Shown in pieces: positions 52,534-61,840 of a stretch of DNA of 64,000 nt. Source of the DNA: Knoellia subterranea KCTC 19937 (lineage in GTDB: Bacteria > Actinomycetota > Actinomycetes > Actinomycetales > Dermatophilaceae); contig NZ_AVPK01000001.1 in NCBI RefSeq assembly GCF_000768685.1, positions 1 to 64,000 of the forward strand. Reading direction: 5' to 3'. The translations under genes were made by a program, and so were the position numbers. The notes under the pieces were generated by a model that was not told where the DNA came from, did no database searches, and was given only the letters and a program-made list of their open reading frames with translations. Every line of letters begins with the position of its first letter. Position 1 is the first letter of the stretch.

Positions 52534-54132
52534 CTACCTCTCGTCGTGTGGGTCTGGGGTCACTAGTTGACTAGGAACGTCCGCACTCGTGCAACCGCTT
52601 CTCGCGAATTTCCGTGCTGCTCCTGCCCTCGCGGACTCTTCGCGCAGGAGCGTCGTCGCCGTCTCGAGGTCGAGGTGGGCGATCGAGACACTCACCGGGC
52701 CGGGGGTCGAGACGAGCGTGACACCGGCGAGATCGAGGCGACGCTCCAGCGGTCCCTGCGCCATCGTCAACGACTGCACCCGGGCGTGCGGCATGACCGA
52801 AACCTTGCGTGAGAGTCGACCGGTGCGGACCATGACGGAGTGCGGGGTGGCCGCGAATCCGGCGCGCCGCCAGCTCAGGGGATCGAAGCGCCGGGCGCGC
52901 GGCGAGACGAGCGTCCACCCACCCTCGGTCCCCTCGCCGAGGGCGGCACGGCGCAGGTCCTCGGCGGACAGAACCGGGTCGAGCAGCGTGAGCACATCAA
53001 GGGCCTGCTGGAGATTCCCGACGGGGAGCACCGTCGTCTCCGTGTCGTTGGTGCCGGTGGGGTCGTGCGCGACCCCGGCGACGTTGACCTTGACCCGCCA
53101 CCATCCCAGCGGTCGCCACCAGAGCGGCTGGACCATGCCGACTGCCTGAATCCGGTGCAGCGGAACGGTATTGGTGCGTTTGTCGGTCAGGCCGTGCTGG
53201 ATGCGGACGGAGGTTCCGGTCTCGGCGAGTCGGAAGTTGCCGTGCTTGAGCAGCTCCCCGACGCGGTTCACCGCGATACCGAGGGCGATGGGACCCAGTG
53301 CGGGCAGCGCCAGCGCCACCCCGGTGAGCGCCTCGAACCGGCTGCCATAGGCCGCCAGCGCGACCGCCGCCGCCAGCAGCATCACGAGGCCGAGGAAGAT
53401 CGTGCCGCCGTGAAGGATGGTGGCCACGAACAATCTGCCGTTCGGGACCCGGAACACTTCGTGCCCCTCGTCGAGGGAGAGCGGGTGCGGTGACGATCCT
53501 TCGGTGGGTATGCCGTCCGCCCCCGCAGGTGCCCCCGCTGCGGTTCGCGGACCGGCCTCGTCGCGACGACCCGCGAGCGCCAACAGTTCCCGACGGACCT
53601 CGTCGGCCCGGCCGGAGCTCAGGAACGCGAGCTTGAGCTGGGAGTCGCCGCCTCCGGCCGACTGGACGATGACCTGGGAGAGCCCGGTGATCTGGGCCAG
53701 AAGCGGCCGGCTGATCTCGATCGCCTGGACGCGCTCCAGAGGCACCTGACGATGCTCACGGAACAGCCATCCCTTCCGGAACTCGATCTGCCCATCGGCA
53801 ACGCGGAACTTCGCGAACCGCCAGGCCAACCAACCGAACAGCCCGACGATGGTGAGCCCGGTCACGATGACCGCTGCCGTCGCGAGCGAGTGGTCGAAGA
53901 GGAACCCGAGGCCTTCGCGCAAACTCTGATCGGCAGCCTCGTCCCCCGGGTCCTTGGAACCACCGGTCAACGAACGGAAGATGTCGTCGATGAATTGCGT
54001 CGCGGCATACCCGATGATCGCGACCCCGACCACACCACCACGGAGGATGGGCGACAACGGGTGGAGGTGCTGCCAATCGGCAAGGTCCCGTTCGGAGGTC
54101 GAGCCCTGCGGGAGCGGATTCGGTTCTGTCAC
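52534..54132 (-). CDS. PH-domain membrane protein (YdbT-like)
   Basis: A 532-residue membrane protein with three bacterial PH (bPH2) repeats. The first is near 95-180 (FRKGWLFREHRQVPLERVQAIEI), the second near 320-400 (VRIQHGLTDKRTNTVPLHRIQAVGM) and the third near 440-510 (VMVRTGRLSRKVSVMPHARVQSLTM). Two pairs of hydrophobic helices lie near 30-90 and 240-300. Family members are linked to envelope stress; function unknown. GTG 54132 overlaps the upstream PH gene stop. The frame stays open far upstream, antisense to aceE, without meaning. Confidence 0.88.
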   Translation of the reverse strand: MTEPNPLPQGSTSERDLADWQHLHPLSPILRGGVVGVAIIGYAATQFIDDIFRSLTGGSKDPGDEAADQSLREGLGFLFDHSLATAAVIVTGLTIVGLFGWLAWRFAKFRVADGQIEFRKGWLFREHRQVPLERVQAIEISRPLLAQITGLSQVIVQSAGGGDSQLKLAFLSSGRADEVRRELLALAGRRDEAGPRTAAGAPAGADGIPTEGSSPHPLSLDEGHEVFRVPNGRLFVATILHGGTIFLGLVMLLAAAVALAAYGSRFEALTGVALALPALGPIALGIAVNRVGELLKHGNFRLAETGTSVRIQHGLTDKRTNTVPLHRIQAVGMVQPLWWRPLGWWRVKVNVAGVAHDPTGTNDTETTVLPVGNLQQALDVLTLLDPVLSAEDLRRAALGEGTEGGWTLVSPRARRFDPLSWRRAGFAATPHSVMVRTGRLSRKVSVMPHARVQSLTMAQGPLERRLDLAGVTLVSTPGPVSVSIAHLDLETATTLLREESARAGAARKFARSGCTSADVPSQLVTPDPHDER

Positions 54133-54632
54133 AACCCTGCTCGCTGTGCCTCGCCGCGAGCGGCCAACCGGCCCCGCAGAGCTTCGGCCTCGTCCACGGG
54201 CAGGCCGGGAAGGGTCCCGCCGCTCTCGGGAGACGCCGTGTGGAACTCGCAGGACGCGATCCCGCGCGACCGCATGAGCGGTCCGGACTCGACGTCGATG
54301 TATTGGAGGCGGCCGTACGGAATGCTCACGAGGGAGCGGAAGAGTCGGCCCTTGCGAATGACGATCTCCTCGTCGAGTTCGATCCACGTGATCGCGGAGA
54401 CCTGACGAACGATGAGCCAGGCACCCCACCCGATCAGCACCGCAACCGCCCCCGCACCGATCCAGAACCAGGGCGTGACGAGAACGGCGAGCGCGACGAA
54501 CGCGATCACGAAGGGGACGAGCCACCCGAAGAGGGTGATGAGTCGGACCGTGCGCAGGGACGGGCTCACCGACCTCCATGGCAACTCGTTGCCGCGCAGG
54601 GACACGGCGGCGGATTCGGGTGACGTCGTCAT
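54129..54632 (-). CDS. PH-domain membrane protein (YdbS-like)
   Basis: A 167-residue protein with two transmembrane helices (about 30-85) and one bPH2 domain (IVIRKGRLFRSLVSIPYGRLQYIDV, about 90-160). The YdbS/YdbT pair recurs as adjacent genes in many Gram-positive bacteria. ATG 54632 gives MTTSPESAAV; the stop overlaps the next gene by four bases (GTGA). Function unknown. Confidence 0.87.
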   Translation of the reverse strand: MTTSPESAAVSLRGNELPWRSVSPSLRTVRLITLFGWLVPFVIAFVALAVLVTPWFWIGAGAVAVLIGWGAWLIVRQVSAITWIELDEEIVIRKGRLFRSLVSIPYGRLQYIDVESGPLMRSRGIASCEFHTASPESGGTLPGLPVDEAEALRGRLAARGEAQRAGL

Positions 54633-54762
54633 GGCCCCAGCCTGCCAGCCCACCCGAGTGTGACGCCCACCACTCCCGGTGACAGGATGGACGTGTCGAC
54701 CTCAACCGGTCGGTGACTCGACTCCACCCCGAGTCGGGCCCGTATGAAGAAGGGACACCGTC

Positions 54763-57528
54763 GTGACGTTCCGCGAGGAAGCCGGACCAATTCTCAATGG
54801 CCTTCCCAGCAGCCTCACCGACATCGACCCCGAGGAGACCTCGGAGTGGCTGGACTCGCTCGACCAGGTGATCGACGAGGGAGGGCGACAGCGAGCGCGC
54901 TACCTCATGTTGCGCCTCCTCGAGCGCGCCCGGGAGAGCCAGATCGGCGTCCCGTCCCTCACGGCGACCGACTACGTCAACACCATCGACCAGGAGCAGG
55001 AGCCCTGGTTCCCGGGTGATGAGGAAGTCGAGCGTCAGTACCGCCGCTGGATCCGCTGGAACGCCGCGGTCATGGTGCACCGCGCGCAGCGCCCCGGAGT
55101 CTCGGTGGGTGGCCACATCTCGACGTACGCGTCGGCCGCCACCCTCTACGAAGTCGGCATGAACCACTTCTTCCGCGGCCAGGACCACCCGGGCGGCGGA
55201 GACCAGATCTTCTTCCAGGGCCACGCCTCCCCCGGCATGTACGCGCGCAGCTTCCTCGAGGGCCAGATCGATGAGACCGACCTCGACGGCTTCCGTCAGG
55301 AGAAGTCGCACATCGTCGACGGCAGGATCCGGGCGCTGTCGTCCTACCCGCACCCGCGGATGATGCCTGAGTACTGGCAGTTCCCGACAGTGTCGATGGG
55401 CATCGGTCCGATGAACGCGATCTATCAGGCGCAGTTCAACAAGTACCTCGACAACCGCGGTATCAAGGACACGTCCGACCAGCGCGTGTGGGCCTTCCTC
55501 GGCGACGGCGAGATGGACGAGCCCGAATCGCGTGGCCTCCTCCAGCTGGCCGCGAACGAGGAGCTCGACAACCTCACGTTCGTCATCAACTGCAACCTGC
55601 AGCGGCTCGACGGACCGGTGCGCGGCAACGGCAAGATCATCCAGGAGCTCGAGGCGTTCTTCCGCGGCGCGGGCTGGAACGTCGTCAAGGTCATCTGGGG
55701 CCGCGGCTGGGACCCGTTGCTCGCGGCCGACCGCGACCATGCCCTGCGGCACATCATGAACACCACGACCGACGGTGACTACCAGACGTTCCGCGCCAAC
55801 GACGGCGCCTATGTCCGCGAGCAGTTCTTCGGTCGCGACCCGCGCACCCGCAAGATGGTCGAGAAGCTCACGGACGAGCAGATCTGGCACGACCTGCAGC
55901 GCGGTGGCCACGACTACCGCAAGGTCTTCGCCGGATATCAGGCCGCCGTCAACCACACGGGTCAGCCGACGGTCGTCCTCGCCCACACCATCAAGGGCTA
56001 CGGCCTGGGCAAGGGCTTCGCCGGACGCAACGCGACGCACCAGATGAAGAAGATGACGGTCGACGACCTCAAGAACTTCCGCGACGTCCTGCGCCTGCCG
56101 ATCACCGACGCCCAGATCGAGGAAAACCCCTACCAGCCGCCCTACTTCCACCCGGGCGAGAACGACCCGACGCTCGAATACATGCTCGAGCGGCGACGCG
56201 CCCTCGGTGGATCGATCCCGCAGCGGCGGAGCAAGTACACCCAGTTGTCCCTTCCCGGCGACGATGCCTACGCGCAGGTCAAGAAGGGCTCGGGCAAGCA
56301 GAACATCGCCACGACGATGGCCTTCGTCCGTCTCCTCAAGGACCTCATGCGGGACAAGGAGTTCGGCAAGCGCGTCGTGCCGATCATCCCGGACGAGGCT
56401 CGCACGTTCGGCATGGACTCGTTCTTCCCGACCCTCAAGATCTACAACCCGCACGGACAGAACTACACGCCCGTGGACCACGACCTCATGCTCAGCTACC
56501 GCGAGTCGGAGCAGGGCCAGATCCTCCACGCCGGCATCAACGAAGCCGGATCAGTGGCGGCGTTCACCGCGGCCGGGTCGAGCTACTCGACCCACGGCGA
56601 GCCGATGATCCCGATCTACGTCTTCTACTCGATGTTCGGGTTCCAGCGCACCGGCGACTCCATCTGGGCTGCGGCCGACCAGCTGGTGCGTGGCTTCCTC
56701 ATCGGCGCCACGGCCGGACGCACCACCCTCACCGGCGAGGGCACGCAGCACGCCGATGGCCACTCCCCCCTGCTGGCGTCGACGAACCCCGGTGTCGTCA
56801 GCTACGACCCGGCGTTCGGCTACGAGATCGCGCACATCATGCGCGACGGCCTGCAGCGCATGTACGGCGATGACCCGGAGAACGTCATCTACTACCTCAC
56901 CGTCTACAACGAGCCCTACGTGCAGCCGGCCGAGCCGGAGAATGTCGACCGCGAGGGCATCGTTCGAGGGATGTACCTCCTTCAGGCGGCAGACACCACG
57001 GGGTGGACCCACACGCCCGCTCGAGCGCAGCTCATGGCCTCCGGTGTGGGCGTCCCGTGGGCCCTCGAGGCCCAGCGCCTCCTGGCCGACCACTGGGGCG
57101 TCGCCGCGGACGTCTGGTCCGTGACCTCGTGGGGCGAGCTGCGGCGGGATGGCCTCGCCTGCGATGAGGACGCGTTCCTCCACCCGGAGAACGAGGTTCG
57201 TGTCCCCTACGTCGCGCAGAAGCTCAAGGACGCGCCCGGCCCGGTCCTCGCGACGTCGGACTACATGCGCGCGGTTCCCGACCAGATCGCGCAGTACGTC
57301 CCGGGTGAGTTCCACTCCCTCGGTACCGACGGGTTCGGGTTCGCCGACACCCGTCCGGCAGCGCGTCGTTTCTTCCACGTCGACGGTCCGTCGCTGGCGG
57401 TGCGCACCCTCCAGGTGCTCGCGGCGCGCGGTGAGGTCGCGGCCGACCTCCCGGGCAAGGCTGCGGAGAAGTACGACCTCCTCGATGTCCGTGCCGGCAC
57501 GAGCGGCAACGAGGGCGGCGACAGCTGA
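54763..57528 (+). CDS. aceE: Pyruvate dehydrogenase E1 component, homodimeric
   Basis: A thiamine-diphosphate enzyme that decarboxylates pyruvate and feeds the lipoyl E2. The 921-residue single-chain type has the TPP motif from [20 protein letters not shown] to INCN (about 247-283), the early [13 protein letters not shown] block and the second-domain segment [12 protein letters not shown]. The E2 and E3 genes are elsewhere. GTG 54763 has AGAAGGGAC upstream and gives the expected start. Monocistronic, divergent from the PH genes, convergent with the response regulator. Confidence 0.96.
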   Translation: MTFREEAGPILNGLPSSLTDIDPEETSEWLDSLDQVIDEGGRQRARYLMLRLLERARESQIGVPSLTATDYVNTIDQEQEPWFPGDEEVERQYRRWIRWNAAVMVHRAQRPGVSVGGHISTYASAATLYEVGMNHFFRGQDHPGGGDQIFFQGHASPGMYARSFLEGQIDETDLDGFRQEKSHIVDGRIRALSSYPHPRMMPEYWQFPTVSMGIGPMNAIYQAQFNKYLDNRGIKDTSDQRVWAFLGDGEMDEPESRGLLQLAANEELDNLTFVINCNLQRLDGPVRGNGKIIQELEAFFRGAGWNVVKVIWGRGWDPLLAADRDHALRHIMNTTTDGDYQTFRANDGAYVREQFFGRDPRTRKMVEKLTDEQIWHDLQRGGHDYRKVFAGYQAAVNHTGQPTVVLAHTIKGYGLGKGFAGRNATHQMKKMTVDDLKNFRDVLRLPITDAQIEENPYQPPYFHPGENDPTLEYMLERRRALGGSIPQRRSKYTQLSLPGDDAYAQVKKGSGKQNIATTMAFVRLLKDLMRDKEFGKRVVPIIPDEARTFGMDSFFPTLKIYNPHGQNYTPVDHDLMLSYRESEQGQILHAGINEAGSVAAFTAAGSSYSTHGEPMIPIYVFYSMFGFQRTGDSIWAAADQLVRGFLIGATAGRTTLTGEGTQHADGHSPLLASTNPGVVSYDPAFGYEIAHIMRDGLQRMYGDDPENVIYYLTVYNEPYVQPAEPENVDREGIVRGMYLLQAADTTGWTHTPARAQLMASGVGVPWALEAQRLLADHWGVAADVWSVTSWGELRRDGLACDEDAFLHPENEVRVPYVAQKLKDAPGPVLATSDYMRAVPDQIAQYVPGEFHSLGTDGFGFADTRPAARRFFHVDGPSLAVRTLQVLAARGEVAADLPGKAAEKYDLLDVRAGTSGNEGGDS

Positions 57529-57542
57529 CAAGCCACGACTGA

Positions 57543-57622
57543 TTGCGCTGGTGGGACAACGAGCGCCAGCGAGTTGACCCATCAGCGCAAGAAGTGGTTG
57601 TCCCACTGGGGCAAGAAGTGGG
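57543..57622. other. Structured intergenic segment with interleaved inverted repeats
   Basis: Between the convergent aceE and response regulator, TTGCGCTG (57543-57550) pairs with CAGCGCAA (57583-57590), and GTGGGACAAC (57551-57560) pairs with GTTGTCCCAC (57597-57606). The order A-B-A'-B' is the topology of a pseudoknot or of mutually exclusive stems. A further hairpin TCCCACT/AGTGGGA follows (57601-57622). Probably involved in termination of one or both transcripts. Confidence 0.5.
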
Positions 57623-57626
57623 AGCG

Positions 57627-58280
57627 TCAGTCGATGAGGCCGAGGCGGCGAGCGGTCGCCACCGCACCGGTTCGCGAGTCGACGTCGAGCTTGTCGAAGA
57701 GGTGCCCGAGATGGGTCTTCACGGTCGCCCGGCTGATGAAGAGTGCCTTGGCGATCTCGTCGTTGGATCGTCCGTCGGCGACGAGCCTCAGGACGTCGAG
57801 CTCGCGCTCGCTCGGTGGTCGCCCACCGACGCGCAGGGTGTCGATGACCCGTTGCGATTGCTCCGCCGACAGCACGGTCTCGCCCTGCGCGGCAGCCCGG
57901 ATGGCGGCCACGATCTCGTCCGGAAGGGCGTCCTTGAGGAGGTAGCCCGCAGCGCCGGCCTCAACGGCTCGGACGATGTCCGCGTCGTGGTCGAACGTCG
58001 TGATGATGAGGACGGCGACGTCGGGGTGTGCTCCACGAACCGCCTTGGTGACGTCGACCCCGTCACCGCCCGGACCGAGCCTCAGGTCGGTGAGCACCAC
58101 GTCGGGAGAGGTGTTTTCGACCATCGTCAGGACCTCGTCCCCATTGCTCGACTCACCCACGACCTCGATGCAGGGCGACGCCGCGAGGAGCGTGTGCATC
58201 CCCGAGCGCACCACCGGGTGATCGTCGACGATCACGACGCGGATCGGTTCCTGCGGGTGGTTGGCCGTCGGGGTTGTCAT
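57627..58280 (-). CDS. NarL/LuxR-type response regulator
   Basis: A two-component DNA-binding regulator of 217 residues. The receiver domain (about 13-130) has Asp19/Asp20, phospho-acceptor Asp65 in VVLTDLRL and the conserved Lys in YLLKDA. The LuxR-type helix-turn-helix (about 150-215) has LSERELDVLRLVADGRSNDEIA-like sequence and the FISRATVKTHLGHLFDKL recognition region. Its ATG overlaps the stop of the kinase gene by four bases. The likely target is the upstream mmpL-kinase-regulator operon. Confidence 0.93.
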   Translation of the reverse strand: MTTPTANHPQEPIRVVIVDDHPVVRSGMHTLLAASPCIEVVGESSNGDEVLTMVENTSPDVVLTDLRLGPGGDGVDVTKAVRGAHPDVAVLIITTFDHDADIVRAVEAGAAGYLLKDALPDEIVAAIRAAAQGETVLSAEQSQRVIDTLRVGGRPPSERELDVLRLVADGRSNDEIAKALFISRATVKTHLGHLFDKLDVDSRTGAVATARRLGLID

Positions 58281-59530
58281 CGGGTGGTCCCCGTCGGGAG
58301 GTGGGCCGACAGTGCGGTTCCGTCGCCCGGCGCGGATTCGATCTCGAGGCCACCACCGAGTTCCTGGAGCCGAGCTCTTGTCGACGGCAACCCGTAGCCT
58401 CCGTGGCTGAAGCTGCTGCCCGGCGGTGCGACCGCGGAGGGGTCGAAGCCCTGACCGTCGTCCACGACTTCGAGGAGAACCCGGTCGTCGCCTCCCGACA
58501 ACGTGACGACGACCCGGCTGGCGCGGGAGTGTGACCGGACGTTGGCCAGCGCGCCCTGAGCGGTCCGCAGCAACGCGACCTCGCGGACCGTCGGCAGCGC
58601 GAGCGGCTCACCTTCGACACGCAGTTCTCCGCGTATGCCGGTCTCCCGGGTGAGCGTGTCGAGGAGCCTTCCGAGGGCCTGCGCCAATCCGTTGTCGGAC
58701 AACGACTGCGGGGCAAGGGCGCTCACGACGTTGCGGGCCTCTGCGAGGTTGGTGCTGGCGGTCTCCTCGATTCTGGCCAGGACGTCCCGGAGTTCGGCTT
58801 CTCCCCGGACGACGTCACGACCTCGGGCGAGGAGCACGATGGAGGAGAAGCCCTGGGCGAGGGTGTCGTGGATGTCACGGGAGAGGCGACCGCGTTCCTG
58901 GAGGACTCCGGCCTCACGTTGGGCCGTCGCGAGTTCGTCGTGCAGGGCGGCGCTCTCCTCCTGCGCACGCACGAGCGAGTCGACGAGCCGCTGACGCTCG
59001 ACGGCATCGCGGACAAGTTGGTGCTGGCCCCGTGACAAGGCGAACGCGAAGAGCGCACCGATAGCCGGTCCGAGGGCCTCGGCCACCGTGAGTTCTCCCG
59101 TCGCCGCCCAGGGCCTCCAGATGACGACGGCCAGGACGACGACACCCAGCGCGATGGCCGGGCGGAGCGGCAGGAAGTGCGGGATGAGCAGCCACAGGCT
59201 GAAGGCGAGCCAGACGTTCTCCGCGGACACGAGGACGAGGACGAACCACAGTCCCACGAGCCCGACCAGCCACCATCGCCCTCCGAGGTGCCTCTCCCCC
59301 GCCGAGGGCACGCGATCGCCCGAGGCGGGGGCATCCTCCCCGACCGCCGCGGCGGCCGGGTGGCCCACGAGACGGAGCCCCACGGCATACCAGATCAGCA
59401 GTGCGGCGGCAGCCGCGAGGAGCGGGAGCCGCGGCGCACCCGTCGTCCACGAACGGGTCACGCAGACGGCGGCCAGCACGAGGAACAGAACATGCTGGAC
59501 CACCGTCAGCGTGCGCGTCACACGGTGCAT
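58277..59530 (-). CDS. Membrane sensor histidine kinase (HisKA_3 family)
   Basis: A NarX-type kinase of 417 residues. About five or six hydrophobic helices lie within 10-170, with no extracellular domain of size, so it probably senses within the membrane. A coiled coil (170-215) leads to HisKA_3 with His221 in SRDIHDTLAQG and to a HATPase domain with DDGQGFDPS and GGYGLPSTRARL. The intramembrane-sensing layout is common for envelope or antibiotic stress kinases. ATG 59530 overlaps the mmpL stop by 13 bp. Confidence 0.92.
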   Translation of the reverse strand: MHRVTRTLTVVQHVLFLVLAAVCVTRSWTTGAPRLPLLAAAAALLIWYAVGLRLVGHPAAAAVGEDAPASGDRVPSAGERHLGGRWWLVGLVGLWFVLVLVSAENVWLAFSLWLLIPHFLPLRPAIALGVVVLAVVIWRPWAATGELTVAEALGPAIGALFAFALSRGQHQLVRDAVERQRLVDSLVRAQEESAALHDELATAQREAGVLQERGRLSRDIHDTLAQGFSSIVLLARGRDVVRGEAELRDVLARIEETASTNLAEARNVVSALAPQSLSDNGLAQALGRLLDTLTRETGIRGELRVEGEPLALPTVREVALLRTAQGALANVRSHSRASRVVVTLSGGDDRVLLEVVDDGQGFDPSAVAPPGSSFSHGGYGLPSTRARLQELGGGLEIESAPGDGTALSAHLPTGTTR

Positions 59531-61665
59531 GGTGGTGACGCTACTTCAGCCACGCGAGCCAGGTCCTCCGACGGGGCCGCGGCCACCGGCCCGGTCGGAA
59601 GCGGGCCGCGCCCAGGCCACCACACCCGCTCGCCGAGGAGTCCGAACAGGCCCGGTACGAGGACGGTCCGGACGAGGAACGTGTCGATGACGACCCCCAG
59701 TCCGACGATGAGCCCGAGTTGCCCCAGGGCCACGAGCGGCAGGACTCCGAGTGCTGCGAAGACCGCGGCGAGGACGATGCCCGCACTCGTGATGACCGCG
59801 CCCGTGCCGCCGACCGCACGCACCATGCCCTGCCGGGTGCCGTGCGAGGACGCCTCGGAACGGGCACGGTGGACGAGGAAGATCGTGTAGTCGATGCCCA
59901 GAGCCACGAGGAAGAGGAACGAGAGCAGAGGGACCTGGAGGTCCAGTCCCGGCCAGTCGAGGACGTGGCGGCCGATCCAGGAGCCAGCCCCGATCGTGGC
60001 GAGAGCGCTGAGGATATTGACTCCGAGAAGCACGACGGGGGCGACGAGCGACCGGGTCAGCGCCATGAGAACCAGGGCATTGACGAGCAGGATGAGGGGT
60101 ACGAGGAGCCGGAGGTCGCGGTCATTCCCCGCGCGGGCATCGACGTCGGTCGCCTGCTGACCACCCACGAGCGCGTCCGCGCCCGGCACGGCGTGGGCGA
60201 CCGAACGCACCGAGCCCACGAGGTCGCGGGCTTCGGACGTGCCCGGGTTGGGAGCGGTGACGACGCTGATTCGGACCAGGGGTGTCGAACCGCCGGTGGT
60301 TCCCTCGACGGGCCGCACGGAGTCCACTCCCGGAATCTCGCGGACGGCTGCGACGACGTGATCGACCCGGTCTGCTGGGGCCACGATGGTGAGTGGCTGG
60401 GCGGCACCGGCCGGGAAGTGCCGGGCGAGCGTCTCGAGTCCCGTTGCCGACTGCGAGGCAACCCGGAACTGGTCGGTCTGGGCGAGGCCGACCGTGGTGC
60501 CCACCAGCCCGGCGGCCATGACTCCGAGTGCGAGGATGCCCGCGATGACGACCCTGCCCGGGTGACGCATGACGCCTGTCGCGACCCGAGCCCAGCCGGA
60601 CGAGTGGTGGTCGTCGACGCCATCGACCGCAGGAACGAAGGGCCAGAAGATCCGTCGACCCACGACCGCGAGGGCGGCCGGCAGCAGCACGAGCACCCCG
60701 ACGAGGGCGACGAGCAGCCCCGCGGCGGAAGCGACACCCAGACCGCGGGTGCCCGGCGTCACGGCGAGAGCGAGCGTCGCCAACGCGACGACGACCGTGG
60801 CGTTGCTCGCGACGATCGCGGGCAGGGTCGCCCGCCAGGCCGAGGCCAGAGCCGTCCGGTGGTTCGCCTCGTGGCGCAGTTCCTCGCGATAGCGGGAGAT
60901 GAGCAGCATCGCGTAGTTCGTCCCGGCACCGAAGACGAGGACGCTGACGATTCCGGCATCGAACGAGAGGTCGAGTGCCGAGCCGAGGACCTTCGTGAGG
61001 ACGGCCGCGAGCTGGTCGGCCAGGCCGACGACGACCACCGGGACGAGCCACAGAATGGGCGAGCGATAGGTGAGCAGCAGGAGCAGCGCGACCACGCCGA
61101 TCGTCACGAGCAGCAGGGTGAGGTTTGCTCCGTCGAAGGCCTTTGCGATGTCGGCGCCGAAGGCGGGACCACCGGTGACGAGGACCGTCACACCGGGCGG
61201 CGTCTGATCTGCGACGAGCTCGCGCAGGTGTGTGATGGTCTCCGCGTTCTGCCCGTTGTCGGCGGACGTGGTGATGGGAAGCTGGACCATGGCGGCCCGG
61301 CTGTCGGCCGAGGGGATGGCGGGGCTCGCCGCCTCCCCCGCGGCCGCCGGCAAGGCACTTCCCAGACGCGTCAGCGCAGCGAGATCGTTCTGATCCACGG
61401 GGGCACCGTCATCCCGCGTGGCGACGAGGAGGACACCTTGCACATCCGCGTCGGGGAACCGCGACGACAGGTCCGCGACCCGGGCCGACTCCGACGTCGT
61501 GGGCGCAGCCCCGGCACGCGGCGGGGCCTCGACCCCGCGCAGCCCGCCGATCGGCGCGAGGCTGACGAGGAGGCCGAGGGCGAGCGCCAACCAGGCGCCG
61601 CGGCGCGACGTGAGGCGCTCGATGACGGTGCTGCTGTGGGTGGTGACAGAGTCGGTGGGGGCCAT
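59518..61665 (-). CDS. MmpL-type RND transporter
   Basis: An MMPL/RND membrane transporter of 715 residues. It has about twelve helices in two halves, each preceded by an extracytoplasmic domain (about 55-165 and 385-500). FGAGTNYAMLLISRYREELR (near 245) and VALGIDYTIFLVHRARSE (near 600) are the paired helix-4 and helix-10 motifs with the proton-relay Asp/Tyr in the second. Substrates in the family are lipids or drugs. It heads a transporter-kinase-regulator operon. Two copies of a 17-bp repeat lie upstream. Confidence 0.92.
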   Translation of the reverse strand: MAPTDSVTTHSSTVIERLTSRRGAWLALALGLLVSLAPIGGLRGVEAPPRAGAAPTTSESARVADLSSRFPDADVQGVLLVATRDDGAPVDQNDLAALTRLGSALPAAAGEAASPAIPSADSRAAMVQLPITTSADNGQNAETITHLRELVADQTPPGVTVLVTGGPAFGADIAKAFDGANLTLLLVTIGVVALLLLLTYRSPILWLVPVVVVGLADQLAAVLTKVLGSALDLSFDAGIVSVLVFGAGTNYAMLLISRYREELRHEANHRTALASAWRATLPAIVASNATVVVALATLALAVTPGTRGLGVASAAGLLVALVGVLVLLPAALAVVGRRIFWPFVPAVDGVDDHHSSGWARVATGVMRHPGRVVIAGILALGVMAAGLVGTTVGLAQTDQFRVASQSATGLETLARHFPAGAAQPLTIVAPADRVDHVVAAVREIPGVDSVRPVEGTTGGSTPLVRISVVTAPNPGTSEARDLVGSVRSVAHAVPGADALVGGQQATDVDARAGNDRDLRLLVPLILLVNALVLMALTRSLVAPVVLLGVNILSALATIGAGSWIGRHVLDWPGLDLQVPLLSFLFLVALGIDYTIFLVHRARSEASSHGTRQGMVRAVGGTGAVITSAGIVLAAVFAALGVLPLVALGQLGLIVGLGVVIDTFLVRTVLVPGLFGLLGERVWWPGRGPLPTGPVAAAPSEDLARVAEVASPPCTV

Positions 61666-61749
61666 GCTTCGACGCTAGAAAGCAGGCCCCCACCGACGCC
61701 TCCACCGAGCATCAACCTTTCGGCCGATAGGCCCCGAGCGACCGCACCG

Positions 61750-61828
61750 GCGCCCCTTTATCGGGTGACCCGACAAAGGTCCGCTCGACCCCGGGTGCGA
61801 ACCAGGGTCGAGCGCCCCTTTATCGGGT
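61750..61828 (-). promoter_or_regulatory. Direct 17-bp repeats upstream of mmpL
   Basis: The plus-strand sequence GCGCCCCTTTATCGGGT occurs at 61750-61766 and 61812-61828, 62 bp apart, between the glpQ-like stop and the mmpL start. The first copy also forms an imperfect hairpin with ACCCGACAAAGG, and a 9-bp stem (GCTCGACCC/GGGTCGAGC) lies between the copies. The segment could combine a terminator for the phosphodiesterase with operators for the downstream response regulator. Confidence 0.5.
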
Positions 61829-61840
61829 CAGGTCAGGGGA

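Noticed and set aside
54133-56529. Upstream extension of the PH-domain gene across aceE
   Set aside because: Frame stays open by composition only; a GTG at 54132 with a four-base overlap gives the natural start and aceE is certain on the other strand.
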